Assembly (NCBI RefSeq): GCF_000193735.1
Contig: NZ_AEPF01000062.1
Coordinates: 1-25,889 of the forward strand
DNA from: Neisseria sicca 4320
GTDB taxonomy: Bacteria; Pseudomonadota; Gammaproteobacteria; Burkholderiales; Neisseriaceae
Direction of reading: 5' to 3'
Length of the DNA stretch: 25,889 bases
Shown: piece after piece, positions 1 through 6,606 of the stretch
How the letters are laid out: each line of letters starts with the position of its first letter
How positions within the stretch are numbered: position 1 is the stretch's first letter
Program-made: the position numbers and the translations under genes
The notes under the pieces: model-generated
The model's database searches: none
Told to the model about the DNA's origin: nothing
What the model saw: only the letters and a program-made list of their open reading frames with translations

Positions 1-193
1 CTTTACGTGTTTCTTCGGCTTTGCGAGCTTCTTCAGCTTTGCGAGCTTCTTCGGCTTTACGAGCTTCTTCGCCTTTTGTATTTTCAATATTGGTATCTGT
101 TGGTCGTGCAGATGGCGTTCCTCCCCCACCTCCGCCACAGGCTGCCAGACTTAGAGCGATAACGGTTACTGCGCTTATTTTTTGTAAAGACAT
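1..193 (-). CDS. Surface lipoprotein, N-terminal part only (gene runs off the left edge)
   Basis: Only the first 64 codons are in the window. They give a signal peptide with a lipobox (LAAC, Cys19), so the protein should be lipid-anchored. A run of six glycines follows the Cys, then a short Thr/Pro/Asn-rich stretch, then at least four copies of the six-residue unit KAEEAR, a charged helical or coiled-coil repeat encoded by near-identical 18-bp units. A Cys followed by a glycine run and Pro is common in neisserial surface lipoproteins such as NHBA, but the part visible here is too short to name a family. The start ATG (191-193) has an AAGGA-type ribosome-binding site. A good sigma-70 promoter lies upstream, with an inverted repeat across it, so the gene is probably regulated. 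The function is unknown. Confidence 0.8.
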   Translation of the reverse strand, partial: MSLQKISAVTVIALSLAACGGGGGGTPSARPTDTNIENTKGEEARKAEEARKAEEARKAEETRK

Positions 194-216
194 AGATGCT
201 TCCTTTGTAATGATTC

Positions 217-250
217 GGTTGATAATTGAAATGCAGGTGTATTATCAACC
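217..250. promoter_or_regulatory. Perfect 10-bp inverted repeat over the lipoprotein start point, candidate operator
   Basis: GGTTGATAAT (217-226) and ATTATCAACC (241-250) are perfect inverted copies 14 bp apart. The right arm contains the predicted -10 box and the centre (233.5) lies almost on the predicted start point. This is where a repressor would bind. The neighbouring divergent helix-turn-helix protein is the obvious candidate ligand. The same sequence could instead form a 5' hairpin in the mRNA. Confidence 0.45.
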
Positions 251-269
251 AGTCATTTGAAAATATCAA
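241..269 (-). promoter_or_regulatory. Sigma-70 promoter of the lipoprotein gene
   Basis: On the minus strand a -35 TTGATA (264-269) and a -10 GATAAT (241-246) are separated by exactly 17 bp. The start point would be near 234, about 40 nt before the lipoprotein ATG. Inferred from consensus match only. Confidence 0.5.
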
Positions 270-285
270 GTAAATAATTTACAAA
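257..285 (+). promoter_or_regulatory. Candidate promoter of the helix-turn-helix gene
   Basis: TTGAAA (257-262) and TACAAA (280-285) are 17 bp apart on the plus strand. The -35 region overlaps the -35 box of the divergent lipoprotein promoter, so the two promoters cannot be regulated independently. The -10 match is moderate. Confidence 0.3.
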
Positions 286-337
286 AACAACAGAACTGTT
301 AAATTTTGCAACAGTCGGCTATTCATAATTCTCGATT

Positions 338-703
338 ATGCATACCGAACAAGACAAAATTGATTTCAGCGAACGCTTGAAAACCGCAATCAGGCTGGCG
401 GGTTTGGATAATCTTTCCAATGCCAGCCTTGCCAACCGCTTTAATCTGCGCCATCCCAATCAATCCGTCAGTACGCAGGCTTTCCATCATTGGTTGGTCG
501 GACGTTCGATTCCGACGCCCGATAAAATCGAAACGCTGGCGAAATGGCTGGATACCAGCGGAGAATGGCTGCGGCACGGACGAATGTTGGAAGAAGGTGG
601 GGCAGTTTCCCCTCAAGAGGCGTTGTTGTTGAAATATTTCCGCGCGCTGTCGCCGGAAAAGCAGGAGGCGTTGATTACGTTGCTTCATAAAGCGGAGGAT
701 TGA
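338..703 (+). CDS. Helix-turn-helix transcriptional regulator
   Basis: A 121-residue protein with one predicted DNA-binding domain. Residues about 28-75 contain a helix-turn-helix pattern in which the segment around SVSTQAFHHWLVGRSIPTPD fits the recognition helix and following turn of lambda-repressor-like domains. The C-terminal 40 residues are helical (PQEALLLKYFRALSPEKQEAL) and may dimerise. It is transcribed divergently from the lipoprotein gene and shares its promoter region, so it may control that gene and itself. No clear Shine-Dalgarno precedes the ATG at 338, so translation may be weak or the message short-leadered. The ligand and target are inferred, not shown. It ends 12 bp before an uptake-sequence terminator. 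Confidence 0.8.
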   Translation: MHTEQDKIDFSERLKTAIRLAGLDNLSNASLANRFNLRHPNQSVSTQAFHHWLVGRSIPTPDKIETLAKWLDTSGEWLRHGRMLEEGGAVSPQEALLLKYFRALSPEKQEALITLLHKAED

Positions 704-715
704 GTTTTAATCAAA

Positions 716-760
716 AAAAGGTCGTCTGAAAACGGAAATCTCGTTTTCAGACGACCTTTT
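716..760. terminator. Bidirectional terminator made of two inverted DNA uptake sequences
   Basis: Arms 716-734 and 742-760 are perfect 19-bp inverted copies (AAAAGGTCGTCTGAAAACG), with A and T tracts at the ends. It sits between the convergent regulator gene and clpA and can end transcripts from both sides. Confidence 0.85.
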
Positions 761-771
761 GCCTTTATCCG

Positions 772-3057
772 TCAAACTGCGGCTGCTTCAGGTTTGGCTT
801 TGTTTTTCTTGAATTTCAACACGGCTTCTTCTTTTGCCGCATCCCAGTCTATCCGCACGAAGCCGCCGTCGGCGAGTTTGCCGAACAGGAGTTCGTCGGC
901 GAGCGGTTTGCGGATTTTTTCCTGAATCAGGCGGTGCATCGGGCGGGCGCCCATTTGCGGGTCGAAACCTTTTTCCGCCAGATATTTGCGCAATGCCGGT
1001 GTGAATTCGGCTTCGACTTTTTTGTCGAGGAGCTGGTGTTCGAGCTGGAGCAGGAATTTGTCCACGACTTTGGCGATGACGGGTTCGGACAAGGGCGCAA
1101 ACGGGATAATCGCGTCCAAGCGGTTGCGGAACTCGGGTGTGAAGAGTTTGTTGATCGCCTGCATTTCGTCGCCGCGTTCGCGCTTGGCGGTAAAGCCGAG
1201 GCTGGGGCGGCTGAGGCTTTCCGCGCCTGCGTTGGTGGTCATGATCAGGATGACGTTGCGGAAATCGGCACTCTTGCCGTTGTTGTCGGTCAGTTTGCCT
1301 GCGTCCATGACTTGCAGGAGGACGTTGAAAATGTCGGGGTGGGCTTTTTCGATTTCGTCTAAGAGTAATACGCAGTGCGGATGTTTGTTGGCGGCTTCGG
1401 TCAAAAGGCCGCCCTGGTCGAAGCCGACATAGCCCGGCGGCGCGCCAATAAGGCGCGATACGGCGTGTGGCTCCATGTATTCGGACATGTCGAAACGTTG
1501 CAGCGGTACGCCCATCGAGTAGGCAAGCTGTTTGGCGACCTCGGTTTTGCCGACGCCGGTCGGGCCGGAAAAGAGGAAGCAGCCTATGGGTTTGTCGGGC
1601 AGGGCGAGGCCGGAGCGCGACATTTTGACGGCGGCAACCAGCGCGTCGATGGCGTTTTCCTGACCGTAAACCATGTTTTTCAAATCGCGACCGAGGAATT
1701 GCAGAACTTGTTTGTCGTCGTTTGACACGGTTTTTTCAGGAATCCGCGCGACTTTGGCGATGACGGTTTCGATTTGCGCTTTGCCGATGACTTTTTTCTG
1801 TTTGGATTTGGGCAAAATCCGTTGCGCCGCGCCTGCTTCATCCATTACGTCGATGGCTTTGTCGGGCAGGAAACGCTCGTTGATGTAACGCGCGGAGAGT
1901 TCGGCGGCGGCTTCGAGTGCGCCTTGCGTGTAGCGCACTTGGTGGAAGCCTTCGAACATCGGTTTCAAGCCGCGCAGGATTTGCACGGTTTCGGCAACGG
2001 TGGGTTCGACCACGTCGATTTTCTGGAAGCGGCGGCTTAAGGCGTGGTCTTTGTCGAAAATGGTGCGGTATTCGTCGTAGGTGGTCGCGCCGATGCAGCG
2101 CAGCGAGCCTTTTGCCAGCGCGGGTTTGAGCAGGTTGGACGCGTCCATCGTGCCGCCGCTCGTGCTGCCTGCGCCGATGATGGTGTGGATTTCGTCGATA
2201 AACAAAATCGCTTGCGGGATTTTTTCGAGCTGTTTCAAAACAGATTTGACCCGCGCTTCAAAGTCGCCGCGGTATTTTGTACCCGCCAAAAGCGAACCCA
2301 TATCCAACGCGTACACTTCGGCATCTTTGAGCGCGTCGGGAATGTCGCCATTGACGATTTGATGCGCCAAGCCTTCCGCCAGCGCGGTTTTGCCTACGCC
2401 CGCTTCGCCGACCAAAAGCGGATTGTTTTTGCGGCGGCGGCACAGGATTTGCACCAGCCTTTCCATTTCGTGTTTTCTGCCGATTAAGGGGTCAATGCGG
2501 CCGGCTTTGACTTCAGCGTTGAGGTTGACGGTGTAGTCCGACAACGAGCCGCTTTTTGACTCGACGGGGTCGTCTGAATCATTGTCGGGGTCGTCTGAAA
2601 AGCTTTTGTGTTCATCGTCTTCGGTTGCGCCGTGGGCAATGCAGCGCAAAACTTCAAAACGCGTAACCGATTGCAGCTTGAGGAAATAGACGGCGTGGCT
2701 GTCGGTTTCGCTCATCAGCGCCACCAACACATCCAAAGGCTCGACCAAGCCTTTGCCTGCGGATTGGGTATGCACCATCGCCCGCTGGATGACGCGTTGG
2801 AAGCCGAGCGTGGGCTGGGTTTCGACCGTGTCTAAAAGGTGGTCGGGAATCTGCGGGGTATTTTCGGCAACGCTGGCGGCGAGCTGTTCGGACACCACTT
2901 TCAAATCCGCGCCGCAGAGCTTGAGGACGTTGGGGACGGAGGCATCTTCTTCGATTAACACCAAAAGCAGATGCTCGAGGCTGATAAATTCATAATGAGC
3001 TTTACGCGCCTCGCGGTAAAGCTGCTGCAAAATCTGTTCTAATTCGGGTGAAAGCAT
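772..3057 (-). CDS. clpA: ATP-dependent Clp protease ATP-binding subunit ClpA
   Basis: A Hsp100/AAA+ unfoldase that feeds substrates to the ClpP peptidase in the cytoplasm. From the ATG at 3055-3057 the protein has 761 residues, as usual for ClpA. It has an N-terminal Clp_N double repeat (about 1-145), a first AAA+ module with Walker A GEAGVGKT (217-224) and Walker B FIDEIH, and a second with Walker A GPTGVGKT (498-505), then the C-terminal D2-small domain. I chose this ATG because GAGGAG lies 7 nt upstream and it begins just past the clpS stop; an in-frame TTG at 3075 would overlap clpS. Odd point: the acidic linker between the N-domain and the first AAA+ module (about 147-165) carries two same-direction uptake-sequence cores (2569-2578, 2590-2599) read as SDD-type codons. 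It is cotranscribed with clpS. Confidence 0.97.
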   Translation of the reverse strand: MLSPELEQILQQLYREARKAHYEFISLEHLLLVLIEEDASVPNVLKLCGADLKVVSEQLAASVAENTPQIPDHLLDTVETQPTLGFQRVIQRAMVHTQSAGKGLVEPLDVLVALMSETDSHAVYFLKLQSVTRFEVLRCIAHGATEDDEHKSFSDDPDNDSDDPVESKSGSLSDYTVNLNAEVKAGRIDPLIGRKHEMERLVQILCRRRKNNPLLVGEAGVGKTALAEGLAHQIVNGDIPDALKDAEVYALDMGSLLAGTKYRGDFEARVKSVLKQLEKIPQAILFIDEIHTIIGAGSTSGGTMDASNLLKPALAKGSLRCIGATTYDEYRTIFDKDHALSRRFQKIDVVEPTVAETVQILRGLKPMFEGFHQVRYTQGALEAAAELSARYINERFLPDKAIDVMDEAGAAQRILPKSKQKKVIGKAQIETVIAKVARIPEKTVSNDDKQVLQFLGRDLKNMVYGQENAIDALVAAVKMSRSGLALPDKPIGCFLFSGPTGVGKTEVAKQLAYSMGVPLQRFDMSEYMEPHAVSRLIGAPPGYVGFDQGGLLTEAANKHPHCVLLLDEIEKAHPDIFNVLLQVMDAGKLTDNNGKSADFRNVILIMTTNAGAESLSRPSLGFTAKRERGDEMQAINKLFTPEFRNRLDAIIPFAPLSEPVIAKVVDKFLLQLEHQLLDKKVEAEFTPALRKYLAEKGFDPQMGARPMHRLIQEKIRKPLADELLFGKLADGGFVRIDWDAAKEEAVLKFKKNKAKPEAAAV

Positions 3058-3058
3058 A

Positions 3059-3370
3059 TTAAATCTCCTCGACAATACATTGCAGCGGATGCCCTTCGGC
3101 TTTTGCCCGCTGCATGACTTGTTGTTGTTTGGTTTGGGCGATGTCCTGTGTGTAAGTGCCGCACAAGCCTTTGCCTTCGTGATGAACCAAGAGCATTACC
3201 GCCACCGCCTGCTCCTCTCCGAGCATAAAGATTTCGGTCAGGATTTCGACGACAAATTCCATCGTGGTGTATTCGTCGTTCAGCAAAAATACGCCGTAAC
3301 GTTTCGGCGGGGCGGTTTTTTGGTCGCTTAAAAGTGTATCGGATTCGTGATGTGTGTTTGGGTTGTTCAT
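3059..3370 (-). CDS. clpS: ATP-dependent Clp protease adaptor ClpS
   Basis: The adaptor binds the ClpA N-domain and hands it N-degron substrates bearing Leu, Phe, Tyr or Trp at the N-terminus. The 103-residue product has the ClpS core: PPKRYGVFLLNDEYTTMEFV, then a helix ending in MLLVHHEGKGLCGTYT, in which the His-His-x-Gly-Lys-Gly pattern is typical. The N-terminal 25 residues are polar and flexible, as expected for the segment that enters the ClpA pore. I chose the ATG at 3368-3370 because homology begins soon after it; upstream in-frame codons run into promoter sequence. The ribosome-binding site is weak. The stop codon lies 1 nt before the clpA ATG, so the two are translated as a pair. 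Confidence 0.95.
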   Translation of the reverse strand: MNNPNTHHESDTLLSDQKTAPPKRYGVFLLNDEYTTMEFVVEILTEIFMLGEEQAVAVMLLVHHEGKGLCGTYTQDIAQTKQQQVMQRAKAEGHPLQCIVEEI

Positions 3371-3681
3371 AAATATTTGGCTTTGTGCAAAAAGGTTTGT
3401 TTTCAGACGACCTTGTGAAAGTTTTACACCAGATGAATCTATAAATATGGTGATTATATAGTTTGATTCCAATTTCTGTTGTATTTTGGTCTGTTTTCGC
3501 CATTTTCTCACTTTTTCCCTTATATGGCTTGACGTTTTGACTTAACAAATGTAAAAAGGCGGTTAAGCAGAAGCTGGCAATCGACCAAGTATATAAAGCT
3601 AGGGAGAAACGCTGAACGTTTAAGTTTGCTGTATGCCTTATTTTGCTGATTTTGTTAATTTTTAAGTATAGGAAGTTTCTA
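3371..3681. other. Divergent intergenic region clpS / csp
   Basis: This 311-bp AT-rich stretch separates two divergent genes and holds no convincing ORF. It has one uptake sequence (3402-3413). A TATAAT (3453-3458, minus strand) could be the clpS -10 box, giving a leader of about 75 nt, but its -35 region is poor. On the plus strand TATAAA (3592-3597) could be a csp -10 box, again without a clear -35; it would give the csp mRNA a leader of about 80 nt. Confidence 0.5.
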
Positions 3682-3885
3682 ATGGCAACCGGTATCGTAA
3701 AATGGTTTAACGACGCTAAAGGTTTTGGTTTCATCACTCCTGATGAAGGTGGCGAAGATTTGTTCGCTCATTTCTCAGCGATCAACATGGACGGTTTCAA
3801 AACCCTGAAAGAAGGCCAACGCGTGTCTTTCGAAGTAACCACCGGCCCTAAAGGCAAACAAGCTGCTAACATTCAGGCTGCTTAA
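3682..3885 (+). CDS. Cold-shock domain protein (CspA family)
   Basis: A 67-residue single-domain RNA/ssDNA-binding protein that acts as an RNA chaperone. Both RNA-binding motifs are present: RNP1 as KGFGFIT and RNP2 as DLFAHF, in the order GIVKWFNDAKGFGFITPDEG then DLFAHFSAI. Length and sequence are those of the CspA/CspE type. I chose the ATG at 3682 because AGGAAG lies just upstream and family homology starts there; an upstream in-frame ATG would add 13 unrelated hydrophobic residues. The distance to the nearest promoter-like element suggests a long leader, which in other csp genes gives temperature-dependent translation. It is followed by two hairpins, the second a good terminator. Confidence 0.96.
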   Translation: MATGIVKWFNDAKGFGFITPDEGGEDLFAHFSAINMDGFKTLKEGQRVSFEVTTGPKGKQAANIQAA

Positions 3886-3892
3886 ATAAATG

Positions 3893-3942
3893 TACGGCTT
3901 ATGCCGTAGAATAATGGCGGGATTGATTCCCCGCCATTTTTT
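3893..3942 (+). terminator. Tandem hairpins and intrinsic terminator after csp
   Basis: A short hairpin (TACGGC 3893-3898 with GCCGTA 3903-3908) is followed by a 9-bp perfect stem, AATGGCGGG (3913-3921) with CCCGCCATT (3930-3938), running into a T6 tract (3937-3942). This should end the csp transcript 26 bp before the next gene. Confidence 0.8.
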
Positions 3943-3967
3943 ATTGTCTATAAGAAACGGAACCCCT

Positions 3968-4192
3968 ATGGCAGAAGACAAACAAAACGCCGCCTACGAA
4001 AACGCCCTGCGGCAGTTGGACGAACTCATCGGGCATCTGCGCACCAGCGGGGAAGTCAGCTGCGCGGTGGCGGAACAAGAAGACCTGATGCTGATACGGC
4101 TTGCCGATTTGAAAATCGATTTGAGGCCGAATGATGAAAAGGCGATAGCGGATATCGGCCGGTTTTACCGCCGCCATTTAGGGGGCAAGTAA
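3968..4192 (+). CDS. Small hypothetical protein
   Basis: An ORF of 74 codons on the same strand as csp and just beyond its terminator. The product is soluble, acidic in the N-terminal half, predicted helical, with no signal peptide or membrane segment. Its start NAAYENALRQLDELIGHLR superficially recalls the small subunit of exonuclease VII, but the rest (DLMLIRLADLKIDLRPNDEK) does not, so I do not assign a family. The ATG at 3968 is preceded by GGAA at a workable distance. An upstream in-frame ATG at 3890 would read through the terminator hairpin and is less likely. Transcription is probably by readthrough from csp or a weak own promoter. Confidence 0.65.
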   Translation: MAEDKQNAAYENALRQLDELIGHLRTSGEVSCAVAEQEDLMLIRLADLKIDLRPNDEKAIADIGRFYRRHLGGK

Positions 4193-4260
4193 AAACAGTT
4201 TCAGGTTTTGGGAAATAAAAAATAAAACGACCCGCCTTGGCGTGCCGTTTATTTTTGAGA

Positions 4261-4620
4261 TTAAGGTTTGAGGTTGCTTGCCAGCAGCCATTCTTGAGCC
4301 TTTGTGGCATCATCGAAATATTTGGGGTGTTGGTTGGTCAAGAGGCTGGAGAGGCGCGCGCCGAGTTTGATCCAGATGTCGTCTGTAATGACGGCAACCC
4401 GGCCGAAGTCGTTTTCGTGTTGATTGAGGAATTTTATTTGTTCCACCGCCATATCGATGGTGAAGTCTTTCAGCATGGACAAATCCAAAAGTATGTCGGG
4501 CAGGTGGATTTTTTGTTTGCTTTCCAACAGGGCGGATTCGAGTTGGCGGAAGTCGTCCAGCGTAAACTCGTTGTACAACGCTACATTCAAACCATAAGAC
4601 TGCTCTCGGATGGAAATCAT
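4261..4620 (-). CDS. STAS/SpoIIAA-like domain protein
   Basis: A cytoplasmic protein of about 119 residues with the pattern of the SpoIIAA-like STAS fold: an N-terminal strand and helix (ALYNEFTLDDFRQLE), a central strand DILLDLSMLKDF, then VAVITDDIWIKLGARLSSL and a C-terminal FDDATKAQEWL. Members are small proteins of unknown role, some proposed to bind lipids or act as partner-switch modules; no function can be read from this one. Two adjacent ATGs (4623 and 4620) follow AAGGAG; I chose 4620 because the spacing of 6 nt is better. It lies 23 bp downstream of the EamA transporter and is probably cotranscribed with it. Confidence 0.75.
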   Translation of the reverse strand: MISIREQSYGLNVALYNEFTLDDFRQLESALLESKQKIHLPDILLDLSMLKDFTIDMAVEQIKFLNQHENDFGRVAVITDDIWIKLGARLSSLLTNQHPKYFDDATKAQEWLLASNLKP

Positions 4621-4643
4621 CATGCTCTCCTTGTTTGAGGACG

Positions 4644-5537
4644 TTAATGTCCTGAAAACCATTTTTTAATCGCAACCGGCCGGATACCGCTCAATACGCC
4701 GCTTGCTACAATAATAATCATACCAAAGGTTTCCTGCCAAGTAACGCTATCTCCTAAAAACATTACGCCTGACAATGCGGAGAAAACGACAGTCAGGTAG
4801 GACAGTGAAGCGACAGTGAATTTGTTACCGACTTTATAAGCGCGGGTCATGCAGAGTTGGGCGATTGTCGCGGACAGTCCGATACCTGCCAAGTAGGGTA
4901 ATGCCTCGGCAGACAAGGAATGCCAGCCGGTCAGCGTCGCCCAAATCGACGACATGACAACGCCGGTTACCGACAGATAAAACACGACCCGCCAGCCCGG
5001 TTCGCCAAGCAGGGACAATTCGCGTACCTGCAAATACGCCCAGCCCGACATCGCTCCGCCAGCCAAGCCTGCCAATGCGGCAATTTCTTGTCCGCTTTTG
5101 AATGAAGGGTTTAGCAGTAGGACAACACCGATAAAGCCGAATACCAATATTGCCTGCGTATAAAATGCAATCCGTTCTTTTAAAATCAAAAATGAGAACA
5201 CGGCCAAAAAAATCGACGAGGTGTAGCTTAAGGTTACGCCTGTTGCCAGCGGCAGGTGGGTAACGGCATAAAACAGGCACAACATCGCTGCTGTGCCGAT
5301 GACGCTGCGGTTGAGGTGGATTTTCCAATACCGCGTGGCAAATGTGTCTCCCCGCATTTTCGCTATGGCTGCAAGCATGACGGCTGCAAAGCTCATGCGC
5401 CAGAAAACCAATTCGCCGCTGCTGAAGCCGAATTTTCCCGCTGCCGCTTTGATGCAGAGATTCATGACGGTAAAACCGAGTGTGGCGATGATAATCCATG
5501 CGGAACCGAGCGGATCCTTAATCGCAGTTTGGTTCAT
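4644..5537 (-). CDS. EamA/DMT-family transporter
   Basis: A 297-residue inner-membrane protein with about ten hydrophobic segments arranged as two repeated EamA halves (roughly residues 10-145 and 155-290), typical of the drug/metabolite transporter superfamily. Family features include the conserved first-half end LSYTSSIFLAVFSFLILKER and the equivalent LSYLTVVFSALSGVMFLGD in the second half. Substrates of these exporters range from amino acids and nucleotides to drugs, and none can be assigned here. The N-terminus faces the cytoplasm by the usual charge rule. It lies upstream of the STAS-like gene on the same strand. Confidence 0.88.
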   Translation of the reverse strand: MNQTAIKDPLGSAWIIIATLGFTVMNLCIKAAAGKFGFSSGELVFWRMSFAAVMLAAIAKMRGDTFATRYWKIHLNRSVIGTAAMLCLFYAVTHLPLATGVTLSYTSSIFLAVFSFLILKERIAFYTQAILVFGFIGVVLLLNPSFKSGQEIAALAGLAGGAMSGWAYLQVRELSLLGEPGWRVVFYLSVTGVVMSSIWATLTGWHSLSAEALPYLAGIGLSATIAQLCMTRAYKVGNKFTVASLSYLTVVFSALSGVMFLGDSVTWQETFGMIIIVASGVLSGIRPVAIKKWFSGH

Positions 5538-5605
5538 TTCGATATTAACGGATAGGTGGGGCGTTCATTATAATGATGTAGGGGTCTTCGGGGAATAAAT
5601 ATTTA

Positions 5606-5649
5606 AAAAGGTCGTCTGAAAAGTATATCTTGTTTTCAGACGACCTTTT
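5606..5649. terminator. Inverted uptake-sequence pair after the hemolysin III-family gene
   Basis: Perfect 17-bp arms AAAAGGTCGTCTGAAAA (5606-5622) and its complement (5633-5649) with a 10-nt loop. Read on the minus strand the stem ends in T residues, so it should terminate the upstream gene ending at 5656. Confidence 0.8.
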
Positions 5650-5655
5650 GACGGA

Positions 5656-6288
5656 TTAAAGAACATAGAAATAAATACAGAGAAACTGCGCTATGCTGCC
5701 GCCTAGAACGAATAGGTGCCAGATGCCGTGTCCGTGTTTGATTTTGGCATCATTAACAAACCAATAAATGCCTGCGCTGTATAAAATACCGCCCAACGTC
5801 AGCCAAAACAGCCCGGCAAAGGGAAGGGCACGGACCAGTGGCGATACGGCAACCAAAATCAGCCAACCCATAATGACGTAAATCATCATGGAGAGCAGCC
5901 GTTTTTCGCTTTTCCTGCCGATAGTCAGTTCTTGAATAATGCCGAAGAGTGCCAAGCTCCAGGATACGCCGAACAATGACCACCCCCAGCCGCCTTTAAG
6001 GGGTATCAGCGTAAACGGGGTATAGCTGCCCGCAATCAGCAGGTAAATCATGCAGTGGTCCACTTTTTGCAAAATCGCTTTGATTTTGGGCTGAGGAATG
6101 CTGTGGTAAAGCGTGGAGCCAAGATAGAGCAGGATTAGGCAGATACCGTAGGTGAGTGCCGAGGCAAGTTGGTAGGGACCGTTTGCCTTGACAGTCATCA
6201 GCACTAATGCCGCCACTGCCAGCATCGAGCCTGCCAAATGGCTGTACGCATTGAAACGTTCACCGTGATACATAAGAGTAGTTCTCAT
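5656..6288 (-). CDS. trhA: Hemolysin III family (TrhA/HlyIII, PAQR superfamily) membrane protein
   Basis: A 210-residue integral membrane protein with seven predicted transmembrane segments. Conserved PAQR-type features are visible: GERFNAYSHLAG near the N-terminus, a segment ending LGSTLYHS, KVDHCMIYLLIAGSYTPF, and HGHGIWHLFVLGGS near the end. The conserved His and Asp residues form a predicted metal site. The name hemolysin III comes from a Bacillus cereus protein. In enterobacteria the family has been linked to membrane energetics and fatty-acid homeostasis, and hemolytic activity should not be assumed. The ATG at 6288 has only a weak AAAGAA upstream; a second ATG five codons later is possible. 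The gene stands alone between two uptake-sequence hairpins. Confidence 0.88.
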   Translation of the reverse strand: MRTTLMYHGERFNAYSHLAGSMLAVAALVLMTVKANGPYQLASALTYGICLILLYLGSTLYHSIPQPKIKAILQKVDHCMIYLLIAGSYTPFTLIPLKGGWGWSLFGVSWSLALFGIIQELTIGRKSEKRLLSMMIYVIMGWLILVAVSPLVRALPFAGLFWLTLGGILYSAGIYWFVNDAKIKHGHGIWHLFVLGGSIAQFLCIYFYVL

Positions 6289-6357
6289 TTCTTTAGGTGT
6301 AGAAAGTGTACGCGAAAGGCAAAGGCGGGGCTAGGATAAAAGGATAAAGATAAGTTA

Positions 6358-6399
6358 AGGTCGTCTGGAAAAACAAATTTTGGTTTCAGACGACCTTTT
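6358..6399. repeat. Imperfect inverted uptake-sequence pair
   Basis: AGGTCGTCTGGAAA (one-base variant, from 6358) faces a canonical TTTCAGACGACCTTTT (6384-6399). The hairpin has one interruption and no strong T tract on the minus strand. Confidence 0.6.
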
Positions 6400-6539
6400 G
6401 ATGTGTAGAGAGCCATTTGTGCTGGATTCGAATAGAGAAGAAACCGTATGTGCGATTGCCTGTTGCCTCAGTCGGATTTACATCAACAGGCAAACGAAAG
6501 AAATAGGTTCCTGATTTAAAACTATCTCCAAACCAAAAA

Positions 6540-6584
6540 AAGAGGTCGTCTGAAAATCGAAAACAGGTTTTCAGACGACCTCTT
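6540..6584 (-). terminator. glnD terminator made of inverted uptake sequences
   Basis: Perfect 17-bp arms at 6540-6556 and 6568-6584. Read in the glnD direction the stem is followed by seven T residues (complement of 6534-6540), the form of an intrinsic terminator, 22 bp past the glnD stop. Confidence 0.85.
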
Positions 6585-6606
6585 GCTTTTCCTTTAAATC
6601 CAACCA

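Larger units (their letters stand above)
6289..6606. other. Gene-poor gap between trhA and glnD
   Basis: This 318-bp stretch holds two uptake-sequence pairs (near 6358-6399 and 6540-6584). Between them, on the minus strand, is an open frame whose translation looks protein-like (GDSFKSGTYFFRLPVDVNP and following residues, ending near 6386). It has no credible start: upstream codons run through the glnD terminator. It may be the 3' remnant of a lost gene. Confidence 0.4.

Noticed and set aside
3968..4192. Assignment of the small gene as exonuclease VII small subunit (xseB)
   Set aside because: Only the first helix looks similar; the second half lacks the family pattern.
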